Assembly: GCA_905182995.1 (NCBI GenBank)
Contig: CAJJDP010000104.1
Location: forward strand, 211,015-275,014
Direction of reading: 5' to 3'
Length of the DNA: 64,000 nucleotides
DNA from: Paramecium octaurelia
Taxonomy: Eukaryota; Ciliophora; Oligohymenophorea; Peniculida; Parameciidae
Made by a program: the position numbers and the translations under genes. Positions 33,636 through 44,588 of this stretch are shown here, one piece after another. The first letter of the stretch is position 1. Each line of letters opens with the position of its first letter. The notes beneath the pieces were generated by a model that saw nothing but the letters and a program-made list of their open reading frames with translations, was not told the origin of the DNA and did not search any database.

Positions 33636-36350
33636 ATGAATGTGAGATATATCGATATTAAACTAAGGAATACAAAATTAAAATTCTAGGCAGATTACAA
33701 ACCAGAATAAAAAGTAATTGACATAATAAACAAATTAATTTTTGACTTGAAATTGCCCAGAAATACACCCAATCCGAAGCTATTTTTTAAAGGAAAAAGT
33801 TTAGACTATTCTAAAACTTTTGATCAATAGGGAATCTCCTAGCTTCAAGAAGTTGAATTAGAATTCATTGAGAAAATTGTAGTCACTGTCCATAATGAGA
33901 AATTGGACAACCAAAATCTAAAATGTGATGTTACCAATACCATGAATGAATTAGGTTCTATTCTACTTAAGAAATTAAACTTTAGATAAGATTATGAGGT
34001 TCGCTTTTCCATGAACGACTAAATCCTTAACAGTGGGAGAAATTTAATCGAAGTAGCACCTTGGGAAAATTTAACATATTAGATATTCTCATAACATTAA
34101 TTCATTTACGATTCATAATAATATCAACTCGAAATTGATATTACCAATTCGGTGTCGAATTTATGCAAAACAATCAGCCAAATGATAAATATAGATAGTG
34201 AATGGATCCAAATAGATTAAATGAATAAAGATGACCCTTTCTATTTATATCAAGTGAGCCCCAACACAGAATTAAAATTACGCATTGTAGAAATTCAAAA
34301 TAATAAATAAGTTACTATCTCCATTGTTCATGACCAAGTTACTCGATAAATGACAATACTCAAAGATGAAACAATAGGAACACTAATGAATAAAATCAAA
34401 ACCTCCTTTTTCCCTCAAAGTTATTCTTAAGTCAATGTGAAATTGGTCTTCAACAACATTGAATTGTCTAATAACTACACTATCAATCAATGCTAAATTG
34501 TGAATAATGATGTCATCAAATTGATTGTTGCTAATATGCCGGAGAAAATCTAAATTTGCTTCCAACATAAAGAAAAACCAGAACTCAAGAAGAAAATTAA
34601 AATCTCATTAGATGAATAATTGTCATTAATAGATAAATAAGTATTCAATAATAAATAAATGGAATACTTTTATTAAGGCAGATAATTAGACAAGAAAGAA
34701 ACTTTCCGTTAATTAAAAATCACACAAAATGACACTGTTATTGAATATAAACCAATAGAGGGCGTATAGCTTTTACTTAAGTTCTAAAATCTTGAGTAAC
34801 AAAACCCAGTCCAAATTTAAGCATTATCTAATGAATTACTATCCAAATACATTTATGATTTGACAGGAAGAGAAAGCAATGAAGTTTGGGTGAGTTGTAA
34901 AAATTAAACTATTGATGATATCGAATAAACCTTTGCTGCTCTATAAATTTAGAATGATTTGATATTTTATCAACCCAAATAGATTCTATTGTAAGTGTAA
35001 TACAAGGATAATCTTTATGACATCTATTAAAAAAGAGACAAATGTGTTATTGATTTGCTTGATTATCTGAGAGATTATTTTTAAATTGATGAATCATAAG
35101 ATTTTGAACTATAATACGGGAATGAAACTGTACAAGGTGAATTATTGTGTTAAAAATTATGGGCAGCATGTAAGAAGTGTTATAAAATCGTACCTATTAA
35201 AAATGGCTAAAATGATACACAAACCAAAACATATAAGATTTACATCATAAACCAAGACAAATAAATTGAGTTTAAGATGAATCCTACAAGAACAATATCG
35301 GATTTGAAACAAGCATTCTTATCTCAATATTCTTATCCTAAAAATCAACCAATTGATTTCAGCGTAAGAAATCAACCCGATACTCTTCTTAATGAAGAGG
35401 TTCAATTGAATACCTTGAATGTTTGCGAGTTCCAAATTTTAGTTAAAGATTATATTAATGTAAGAGTATTTGATAGAATAAAAAAGGATGAATCTTACTT
35501 TGAAATTATTTTCAAATCCAAAATTTCAATTCTGATTTAGAATTTAAAATTGGAAAATTACAAATGCAATTTCTATTTTTAGAACAATCAAATCAATTAA
35601 GAGAAGACTTTTTCAGAAATAGAATTTTATGATCTTAATACAATTGAGTATGAAGTTCTGAGAAATTAGGTTTAGTAGTTGATTCAAGTTATTGTAATTG
35701 AAAAGAATTAGTAATAAGAAATTGAATTGCTTGAAGATTAGACAGTCAAAGATGTAAGACAAGCTTTAAATCTTAGAGGTGATAATGAAATAGAACTATT
35801 ATTAAGTAATCAGAGTGCAGCCAAAGATGAATAAAAGTTAAAGGATATTGCAGAGAATGGAAAGTTGACATTGAATATAAAAGCTAAGATCAATAATCCA
35901 GTAGAGCCAAATAACCAAGAAAATAAATGCCTATTAAATATCTCCATTAAAGACAAGAGACATGAAATAGAATTCGAGAAAAATAAAACGGTGGAAGATC
36001 TAAGATAACATATCATACAATAATTTCAATAATAGAGTGACATTGTTATTAGGAAAGGGAATACTATTCTGAATCCTTCCGATCCTATTCCTGTAACATT
36101 TGAATTTTTAATTGTATCTCCACTAACGATAAAGGTGATCATAAAAATCAATACAAAAAATAATCAAATACATTAAAGATAGTTCAAGCCTAATTAAAAA
36201 GTAGGGGATATTATTTTGGATTTTGTTAGATAACATAATATCAAAGGCAACACCATAAATTTAGCATTGAATGGTTAAGTTCTAGATGTTAACAAGACTC
36301 TAAAAGAATTAGGAGTAATAGATGGTACAGAATTGAACCTATTGAATTGA
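33636..36350 (+). CDS. Ubiquitin-like-repeat protein C (about 12 beta-grasp units)
   Basis: A 904-residue intronless protein starting MNVRYIDIKLRNTKLKFQAD. Units of about 70-80 residues follow one another; clear ones include NKQVTISIVHDQVTRQMTIL with SQVNVKLVFNNIELSNNYTI, then QMEYFYQGRQLDKKETFRQL, then CLLNISIKDKRHEIEFEKNK with KTVEDLRQHI, and the last, QKVGDIILDFVRQHNIKG with NLALNGQVLDVNKTLKEL and DGTELNLLN as its final strand. The protein stops right after that strand, with no Gly-Gly. Like A and B it lacks introns, membrane segments and enzymatic motifs. The design suggests a long rod of beta-grasp beads, perhaps a structural or adaptor protein. Moderate similarity of layout to A and B argues for common origin; no identity of sequence longer than short motifs was seen. 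Confidence 0.88.
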
Positions 36351-36370
36351 AATATATATATTAATTATTT

Positions 36371-36992
36371 ATGGGCGTTTGCTGTAGCAATAAAAATTCA
36401 AAAAATCCTCACAATGCTTATGGTTTCTTATCACCGACAAACAGATAGTTGGAATAGGAAGAATATGAGGAGTTAAGTGGGGAGATGAAAGAGATTTTAG
36501 AAATGTATTTGAGTAGTGAAAAGAATTCTCCGCAGAATAGAAATCTGGGAGAATCAAATCAATTGAAACACAGTCTGGAATAGCCGAACACTCCATATTT
36601 TAAGAATTCTTATGATAGTAGTGATGATAAATTTTTGTATTTGAAATAATCGAAATAAGTTGAGGAAATTATAGTAAATGAAATTAAGATTTAGGAAGCG
36701 TTCTTCTCATAAGAATAGTGAAAAGTTGGCTCCTGTTGAGGAAGAAAATGAACAATAAAAATAGTATAGTTAATTGAATCATCCAATCTTCCAATTCAAA
36801 TGTCAAGTATGTCATTAGGATCATAATTGGATTCACTCTTGCAATTCGAGGTTGGTGTATAATGATGATAATATGATAGTATGTGAAAAATGCAAATTCA
36901 AATAAAAAATTACTGAATATGATTTTATTTGTCAAAAGACATAATAAAAATTTAGATTCACAACAGAGTAAATAAAAGATTTCGAATTTTGA
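36371..36992 (+). CDS. MGVCC zinc-ribbon protein, probably lipid-anchored
   Basis: A 198-residue protein beginning MGVCCSNKNSKNPHNAYGF. Gly2 followed by Cys4-Cys5 and Ser6 fits dual acylation (N-myristoylation plus palmitoylation), predicting attachment to a membrane. The middle is acidic and Ser/Glu-rich. The C-terminal 80 residues have paired cysteines (FKCQVCHQDHNW, ...SCNSR, and VCEKCKFK) that may bind zinc. A 25-nt intron near residue 100 is required. The gene starts 20 bp after the stop of ubiquitin-like-repeat gene C and precedes the RAB21-like gene by 42 bp on the same strand. Function unknown. Confidence 0.75.
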
Positions 36993-37034
36993 ATTTATTT
37001 TAATACACATTTTATTATATCAAATAATAAAGTT

Positions 37035-37717
37035 ATGAAAAAACAAAAATTTGAAGATCGAGTATACAAAGTAGTTACTCTAGGAGAAGGCAGAGTGGGT
37101 AAAACATCAATCATAACACGATTCTTCGATAATTCCTTCTCTGAATAGACTCAGGAAACTTCTGATGGCTATTGCAAGGAGAAAACAATTTAGACTAAAA
37201 AAGGACCAATTGATTTGGCCGTATGGGTAGCTTATAAGTCATTTACATTAAGGATACCGCTGGCCAAGAGAAGTACCACAGTCTGGCTCCACTTTATTAT
37301 AGAAATTCAGATGCTGCCATCATAGTCTATGATATCACAGTCAAAGAAACATTGCAGAAAGGACGCTAGTGGATATAAGAACTCAAGTAAATGGCTGAAA
37401 ATGATAATATGCTATTGGTTATTGTAGGCAATAAATGTGACATGCACATTCATAAAGATGTAGAATAATCATGTACTATCTGTCAAATAACAATTATTAG
37501 AAATTGATGAATTATGCAATCAATATAATGCAAAACATTTTTTGGTCTCAGCCAAATCTGGTAAGGGAATACCAGAAATTTTTGATCACTTAGCTAATGG
37601 TAAATATATTATGAAATTATAGAATTGAAGTAAATAGTGAAATAACCCAATACAAGAAGTGCTTTGAAGTAAGGAAAGAAGAAAGAGTCATAAAATTAAG
37701 GGGGAGGTTGTTGCTGA
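37035..37717 (+). CDS. RAB21-like small GTPase
   Basis: A 201-residue Rab GTPase for vesicle transport, probably endosomal by analogy with RAB21. Motifs: P-loop [10 protein letters not shown], switch [22 protein letters not shown], base-recognition VGNKCDM (Cys in the x position of NKxD) and SAKSGKGI. The C-terminus GGGCC-stop is a double-cysteine geranylgeranylation signal. The block from PIDLAVW to YYRNS is close to RAB21 (NLAIWDTAGQERFHALGP). The switch I region ([11 protein letters not shown]) lacks an obvious effector Thr, which would be unusual. Introns of 26, 28 and 23 nt restore the frame; the first falls just before the DTAGQ codons. Confidence 0.9.
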
Positions 37718-37743
37718 TGTATGTTTATGCTATAGTTTTTTAA

Positions 37744-38631
37744 TCATTATCTTTTTCTTAAATTATTTTACGTCATGACAAAATTGATTTCAGCAGGGTA
37801 TGATTTAGCTTATGTAGCTCTTTCCCATTGCAAATATTCACTTTCATATTGTAAAGACTTGTCAGTTTCCGACTTCTTTTTTAAAGTCTTGTTCTTCAAT
37901 TATTCTTCAATAATTTTCTGCATTTCCTCTAAGTATTGAATTTATATTGATACGTATTTTTTATTATTTCTCTCTCTTCATGTCTTCTTTGGATTAGAGT
38001 TTAGTTTCTGGTAGTTCATCATATTTAGATTTAGCCAATTCTTTTTTCTTTGCATTCTCAGCCTACTCATACTGAGGATCAGCTTTAAATGAAATGAATT
38101 TATGGGGGTTTTCCACTTTGCTTTCTGTAACCTCTTTAAATTCAGGTTCCTTCTTTTGTGGTTCCTCATCAACTTTGGTAACTAATAGATTATTATTATA
38201 ATGAATACATCTCAATAGTTCATTTCTAACATCTGTATTTATTTTTTGCTTTTTATTTGTTTTTTCCCAATGCTCATCTCTATCCATAGATTTAAAGGCA
38301 GCAACTAATTTTTTATCATCTTCAATCTCTTTTTCAGTAGTTCCTGTGGATATCACTTCTGGTTGATCTGTGTATAATAAATATTTTTTAAGAATTGAAG
38401 TTTCTTGTGGTTACTCCTGATTATTTAATGTAGATTATTAACCCTAATTTTATTCTGACTATTCTTTATTGATGAATTTATATGATTTATTTTCTTCTTA
38501 AAATTATAATCCATTATTATTATTATTATTATTATTATTATCATTATTATTATTGTTATTGTTATTGTTATTGTAATTATTATTATCATTATTGTAATTA
38601 TTATTGTTATTGTTATTTTAATTATTATTAC

Positions 38632-38668
<37 letters not shown>

Positions 38669-39691
38669 AATTTCTTTTGGTTATTCTCTTTCTACTACTT
38701 TTAATGTAGAATCATCATTATCATTATAAAAAGATCTCTAATCTCCTTCAAATTTGTTAAAAGAATATTCTTTGAAATTATACGACTTTTAAGGCTATTA
38801 TTTAACTTAATTATCCTCATTTCCAGCATCTTCATGAACATCATTCAAGAAATTATACATTCTACTATTATCCTGAACTTCACTAATTGTTTCTTCATTT
38901 GGAGTAAACTTAGACATAGTCTCAGTTGATGGTTCTTCATTATTGGAATCAATTTGGACTTCAATAGTATTTTCAGAAGTGTCATTTTCTTACACTATTG
39001 TCTTTTCTATTTCATTTTAATCATCGTCTTCTGACATAGTTATATCATTCAAATCAATATCGATGATCGGTCTCTTCTTCTTATGTTTCTTCTTGGAATT
39101 TGAATTTAGATCATTTTATTGTTTTTCATCTTCTTAACTCAATGATTTCTGCATTTCCAAAGCTGAGTTTAAGAGTTACTGCATCTAAACATTCTCGTTA
39201 CCATTCTTATCCTAATATTCCAATTCAATTCCATCTATAATCAAGGGATCTGCAATTTCAGCTTATTCAGCAATTAGCTTTAATTGATTAGCATCTCCTA
39301 CTTTTAGAACCAAATTGCCAACAACTGTTGTGATTTATTCTGTAATTGATTATGGTTGCTATAACAATATAGTTTCGTCTTAATATTCATCTCCCAATCT
39401 CTCCAACCAGTATTCCAGAGAGTGTACTTCCTCACTCTATTCGTTCTCCTTTTCTGCCTAATCAGCTTCAAGGGGAGGATTCATTAATTGCTATACTTGA
39501 TTCTCTATCTAAGTTGTGATCGGAGTTTCTGAATATAAGTCTAACTAGTCTACTAGATCCTATTTAATTATTCTCTATACCAAGACCGCGTCTTATTGAA
39601 CTTTGACTGCTTCTTCCATACCGTCCCAATCATCGTTCAAAGAGAAGCTAAATGCATTCAAAACAAATAATGTCAAAATGAAATATTTCAT
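37744..39691 (-). CDS. Secretory-pathway protein with poly-Asn tract
   Basis: A 640-residue protein with a good signal peptide (MKYFILTLFVLNAFSFS), no later membrane segment and no ER-retention tail. After the signal the mature part is acidic and Gln/Glu-rich. A basic KKKHKKKR patch lies near residue 200, an Asn-dominated tract (with Asp, Tyr, Ser and Gln breaks) spans about 340-393 and is coded by AAT repeats, and a Glu/Lys-rich C-terminal domain contains KLVAAFKSMDRDEHWEK and a final coiled coil. One 25-nt intron lies near the C-terminus. It may be a secreted or vesicular protein; no domain was recognised. It is convergent with the RAB21-like gene (26 bp). Confidence 0.75.
38512..38670 (-). 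repeat. AAT triplet repeat coding poly-Asn
   Basis: About 53 triplets, on the plus strand ATT-rich with GTT, GTA and ATC variants. In the frame of the minus-strand gene they read AAT and AAC with occasional TAA, TAC, GAT and AGT, giving an Asn tract with Gln, Tyr, Asp and Ser interruptions. The plus-strand reading as a long tyrosine run is a shadow. Confidence 0.8.
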
Positions 39692-39748
39692 AATTATAAA
39701 AACGAATAAATTCATTAGTAAATAACTTCATATTAAGCAATCCTAATT

Positions 39749-40611
39749 ATGGCCTAAATGAATCAACGTACTCTCTTAATATATAATTTCCTTATTTTAA
39801 TTATCCTAATTGAAATCAGAATAATTTAATCCCATGTAACATTAAAGATCTAATGAAGGGTCAAATTGTAAGTATCCTCTAACCTACTTGGTCTTACTTG
39901 AGCTATCAAAGGACTTGTATTTCTTCGATATATTGGAATTACAATTATTATTCTAATGATTTTGTTATTTTAGAAATCCTTTCGAATTTATTTTGTTTCA
40001 TAGTGAATTAGTACTTAAAGGCTGTTTCCTTCTGATATTAACAATTTTTATCCAAAATCAATCTGTTCTAAGGAAGTTCAATACATCATTAAGTTATAAA
40101 TGAGATTGTTGCTAATTTAGAGTTGGTTCTAGATAACTTGACAGCAAGAGTTTAGATAAATAGTTATAATGAGCGATGACTGATGAGATTATTCAAGATG
40201 AAATAGTTAAACTGATAGGAATCTAGACTTCGTTAACTTTTTCAATCTATTTATTTTTTGAGACCTCTAGGATTTTAATTAATTTATTATGTAATGCTCG
40301 TCTCCTGAAGATGCCTCTTTGTGTAAGAGTCTTTGTTGCAACAACCTGAATCAATGCTCTAAATATCAAAGCGAGTGTTCCATATACTCAGATGTACATC
40401 ATCAGTTAAGTAGAATCATTGCATCAAATTGAATTGCGATAATTGTTGTTTAATCCAAGAAGAATACCATTCATGTGGAACATAAGTGCAATGTAGCAAA
40501 TATTTCGACTTATTCTATTTGTGGTGTTTAATAATCCTGGCATTGTTGTTGGTGGTATTGCTCATTGTTAAATTGCGTACTAAGTAGAGATCATAATAAT
40601 AAGGTTTATGA
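39749..40611 (+). CDS. Cys-rich type I membrane protein
   Basis: A signal-peptide-like start (NQRTLLIYNFLILIILIEI) and a C-terminal membrane segment (WCLIILALLLVVLLIVKLRT) with a short basic cytosolic tail frame an extracellular part. The region next to the membrane is cysteine-rich: CSSPEDASLCKSLCC, QCSKYQSECSIYSD, HCIKLNCDNCCLIQEEY and HSCGTQVQC. Introns of 23 nt (after residue 30) and 20 nt (between the Cys blocks) are clear; two or three more must lie between but I could not fix them uniquely, so the middle of the product is provisional. It looks like a cell-surface or vesicle-membrane protein; disulphide pairing is likely. No family recognised. Confidence 0.65.
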
Positions 40612-40746
40612 CTGCTCGCATAATACGAATCCATAAGGCATTTGAAAAGTTCAACAAAAAAACGACGATAATCTGATCAGAACCATAATTCTTAATAAAT
40701 TGTATTATAACATCTAATTTCATAAATTCACCATTAATTATTTAAA

Positions 40747-41793
40747 ATGAAACAAGCAGAAGAGCAATATCAGATTCTCTATAAACTATAACCAGAACCA
40801 GTAACTACTCCTGAAATAAAAGGATATGATTTTAATCAAGGAGTTGATTTTGATGCTCTCTTGAATTCTTATGCCAACTTCGGATTATAAGCGACTCAAT
40901 TAAATAAAGCAATCGAAATAATCAACAAAATGATTCATTGGAGATTGGGTCCAAACGAAGAGAATGAAGATCCCAATACTAGATGTACAATATTTTTAGG
41001 TTACACTAGTAATATGGTATCTTCAGGCAATAGAGAAATAATCAGGTATTTGGCTTAGCATAAAATGATTGATGCCATAGTCACTACAGCTGGAGCAATA
41101 GAAGAGGATCTCATGAAATGCATATCTACTTTTCACAAAGGTGATTGGTAAGCTAATGATAAAGAAATAAGATTAAAAGCTATTTGTCGGATTGGTAATA
41201 TATATGTTCCTGCAGCCAACTATGGAAAACTAGAAGATTGGTTGCTCCCTGTATTTTAAGAAATGTACATAGAATAAAAAGAGAAAAAGTTTATTTGGTC
41301 ACCATCCTCAATGATCAAAAGGTTTGGGGAGAGAATCAATGATGAGAGATCAATCTATTATTGGTGTGCTAAAAATGATATTCCAGTGTATTGTCCTGCT
41401 TTAACAGACGGAGCAATAGGAGACATGATGTTCCACTTCAATTATAAGCAAGATGGCTTGATTTGTGATATTCTAAGAGATGTGGTTGCGTTAGACAAGA
41501 AAGCCATGTATTCAAAGAAATCAGGATTGGTAATATTGGGAGGAGGAGTGGTTAAACACCATATAATGAATGCTAATATCTGGAGAAATGGTGCAGATTT
41601 GGCAGTATTCATTAATACTGGTATCGAATATGATGGAAGTGATGCTGGTGCCAAGCCATCAGAAGGAATCACTTGGGGTAAATTAAGAGTGGATGCTGAG
41701 TATGTAAAAGTATTCTCCGAGGCTACTCTAGTGTTTCCTTTGGTTGTCGCTTAGACCTTTGCCAAACACTTTCAAGAAGCTAAAAGGGTTTGA
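40747..41793 (+). CDS. DHPS: Deoxyhypusine synthase
   Basis: Cytosolic enzyme that transfers the aminobutyl group of spermidine to a lysine of eIF5A, the first step of hypusine formation. The 348-residue, intronless product matches the family end to end. It shows [55 protein letters not shown] and GDMMFHF. These are followed by the active-site block [20 protein letters not shown] with the catalytic lysine near residue 270, [20 protein letters not shown] and [20 protein letters not shown]. All conserved active-site elements are present, so it should be functional. Length is close to the usual 350-370 residues. It precedes the TRAF-like gene by 41 bp. Confidence 0.97.
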
Positions 41794-41834
41794 TCAATAT
41801 GTTTGTTAATAATTAATATTAATATTATACTTTA

Positions 41835-42599
41835 ATGAATTTCCCTTTGCCTGAAAATAGAATTGCTAATTACGCCAAAGTTTCAACTTTCCTGCCACAT
41901 CTCGTCTGTCAATGCTGCAAATCACTGTCACTACAATAATTGATATGTCTTAAATGTCATGAGAACTTTTGCTTTAAATGCATCCCTTATGCAGATGATC
42001 AGATTCCTGAACCGATCGAAATAACAGTTCAAACCATTCTGATCAATAAGAACACTAAATATGTTTAGGATATCAATTATAGAGGTTTCTGTCCTAATTG
42101 TGAAGTTGTCACAGTCCTAACTTCTTAACTACCAAAAATGTTTCATAAATTGTACACCAGTGTCAAATTCTCATGTCAAAATAGAATCAACGGTTGTTCT
42201 GAAGAACTCTGCTATCCAGATTTGAGAATTCACGAGTAGAAATGTGGATATAATACTATCACCTGTCCTAAGCAAGAATGCAGTTAACAGACATACAAAA
42301 AAGATTTCATAACTCATGTCTCTATCTGCAACCCAACAACAGAGTGTGTTTGTGGTTCCACTAATCAACATGACCAACAAAAATGTCTCAGATTGCAATG
42401 TGAGACCCTCAAAAGTTAACTCAATACTTAAACCAAAGAATTATAATTACTCAAAGATGTTTAAACTACATTCTCTTACTCCAGTCCCTAAAAGTAACTC
42501 AATAGAGTAATAGTCAATCAATCCCCTTATGTAGCTACGTCCCCTTTCTCATTGCAAGGTTTACTACAACAATCAGCACAAATATTAAATGATGGATGA
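41835..42599 (+). CDS. TRAF-like zinc-finger protein
   Basis: A 254-residue intronless protein. An N-terminal RING-like set of cysteines (VCQCCKSLSLQQLICLKCHE then NFCFKC) is followed by a region with CPNC and by TRAF-type zinc fingers: VKFSCQNRINGCSEELCYPD, RIHEQKCGYNTITCPKQECS and KKDFITHVSICNPTTECVCG. A short coiled coil (LQCETLKSQLNTQTKELQLL) and a Ser/Gln-rich tail end the protein. This order (zinc fingers then coil) is that of TRAF-like adaptors or E3 ligases, but no MATH domain is present. The RING-like part is incomplete, lacking a clear fourth zinc ligand pair, so E3 activity is uncertain. Confidence 0.82.
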
Positions 42600-42915
42600 T
42601 CTTATATATATTTAATACACATTAAACTAAATATATTTAATCAACATTAACTAAGTATGCCTTTCATCCACAAATATCGAGAATGACAATGTAGAATGTT
42701 AGAGTTCTTCATTTAATATATACATTAAGAATGTAATATTTAATATTTAGGTTTAAATCAAAATTTTACTAATATTTTTATTATCAACAAATCAATTTAT
42801 ATGATCTTTTAGATTAACTTAAAATACTATATTTCTTGTTTTTAAACTATCAAATGTCTTAGCCATTCATTCAGGATATTAATAAGTTCAAATAAAGTCA
42901 TAATAAATTAATAAA
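42600..42915. other. AT-rich intergenic region
   Basis: 316 bp between two plus-strand genes with no recognised gene, RNA or repeat. Confidence 0.4.
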
Positions 42916-43197
42916 ATGATGCGAGGACCTAAATACAAACTGCAAAATATTCAGGAGCTTTGTAGATCAAACTTTGATGACGATGAAGATCCAGAAGTAG
43001 ATCAGGATGTTAGAGTTGATAAGTTTGGAAACCCAATCAATAAAAAATTAAAGTTTCACATCTGCTTCAGAGACGAAATCATCCCTTCTCAATAAGTGTG
43101 TGATATTCACATCGTGGAAAATTGGAAACTCTATAATCTTATTGAAGAGAAAGAGGAGTCCGATCCTTGCTGTAAACAATTTTGTTAGATTATATGA
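42916..43197 (+). CDS. Small protein of unknown function
   Basis: A 93-residue intronless protein (MMRGPKYKLQNIQELCRSNF...). It has an acidic block DDDEDPEVDQDVRVDKFGNP, then a mixed, probably beta/alpha part (LKFHICFRDEIIPSQQVCDI) and a Cys-containing end DPCCKQFCQII. No membrane segment. The start Met-Met is followed by a coding-like frame, and the stop lies only 6 bp from that of the convergent coiled-coil gene. I do not recognise a family. Confidence 0.6.
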
Positions 43198-43203
43198 AAT
43201 TTA

Positions 43204-44588
43204 TCATTATAAAACTTTTTCTGCCATTTACTAGGGTGACAATTTATATAATATATCTATGCGATTCTGATTTTTCATCTCTGTTTCCCTTTGTTTATTC
43301 AATAATAACTTCATTTCAGTTCTATATCTATCATACTCTACTGGATTTGAAAATAAATGACTAACTCGATTCACCTGTTCCCAAACTGATTCCTTTTTTT
43401 GCTTCTCTAACAACTAAGATCCTATACCAATTTAATAAGTATTTCGACTCCTCTCGATATATCCTATCCGTTTACTCTCTTCTCTAATTCTCAATTGCTC
43501 ATTGTAATATTTGTTGAAATTCACATCGTCCTAATTGATCCTCAAAATCTCACCTGCTATTTTTGATCGTTCCGAAAGCATTTGAGATTTCTTATTCATA
43601 ACTCTCTCAATCTTCTAATCTATCCTGAGTTAAATATCTGAATCATAAATCAACGATTGAGTCTTATTTCTCGTCAACATCTGCTTTTTGATAGGCTAGT
43701 CCAATTGAGTCTACTTTAAACTTAACCTTTGCAATTTTTCATATTTTCTATTAATCAACAATTAATATTATTCATTATCAAGTTACTCTTTCTTATTTTT
43801 AACTTCTCCAAATTTATATTTTTTTTAATGCTATTTCAATTATTCTATTTTCCCTACTGCTTTCTTTTCTATGATAAATACGTAATTACCCTCATCTTTA
43901 AGTTTTTGTTGATATTCGTCCTTTTACTACTCCTCTATTTGTAAAATTTGTTATCTATTTATTATAAATTTTTCATTAGATTTAGCTAAGAGTTTCTACT
44001 TTGTCTCAAACTCACGATGAGTCTCGCATCTTCTATTTGACTATTCCGTTTTCACTGATTAAGTAGATTGCTTAGATTTTATTGATATTGTTTAAGAAGG
44101 CTAAGTTGCCAATTTAGTTTTGTGTTATTAAATTTTATTGTTTTATTGATAAGATTAAGCAAACTTTTTTTGTCTAAGAAGTTCTTATTAAATGAGATTC
44201 TAAAGCATTCTCTCCTTAACAGATATGCTTTAGGATTACTCTTGCACATTATCACCAATAGACGATAATTAAACATTGGCTTAAATAGGCAGCTCTGATA
44301 CACCAGTTGTTTTATTTCTACATCTCACATTGTTTATTTCATTTATTATTTCTAGGTTGATTAACATTTAAGATTTTACTAAGCACTTTAGCTTTGTAAT
44401 GATCATATTTCATTTGACTCATCTCATGATTGACAGATTAAAATTCATCTATTGATCTAAAAGAATATTGTTTGTAAATACTTATATATTAAATCTTCTG
44501 GCCGATATCCTAATCTCTTACATAGTCTGATTGTAGATAGAGATTCTGGTTAGGTAGATTCAATCAATTTCTTTAAATTATCATCCAT
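43204..44588 (-). CDS. Coiled-coil protein
   Basis: A 443-residue, Lys/Gln/Arg-rich protein beginning MDDNLKKLIESTQPESLSTI, followed by RLCKRLGYRPEDLIYK, a compact conserved-looking N-terminal module. The rest is mostly helical coiled coil (FETKQKLLAKSNEKFIINRQ, IEEQQKDEYQQKLKDEGNY, IDQKIERVMNKKSQMLSERS). Introns of 25 and 28 nt in the first third are required. The N-terminal layout is like that of many ciliate and mammalian sperm/cilia coiled-coil proteins, but I cannot name one. Six bp separate its stop from that of the plus-strand small gene, one of the tightest junctions in the window. Confidence 0.78.

Noticed and set aside
24789-36350. BUBL-type polyubiquitin with intein-like BIL modules
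   Set aside because: No BIL-like block and no Gly-Gly processing sites were seen between units.
38482-38667. Plus-strand frame giving a long tyrosine-rich peptide
   Set aside because: It is the antisense of the AAT (poly-Asn) repeat inside the well supported minus-strand secretory gene.
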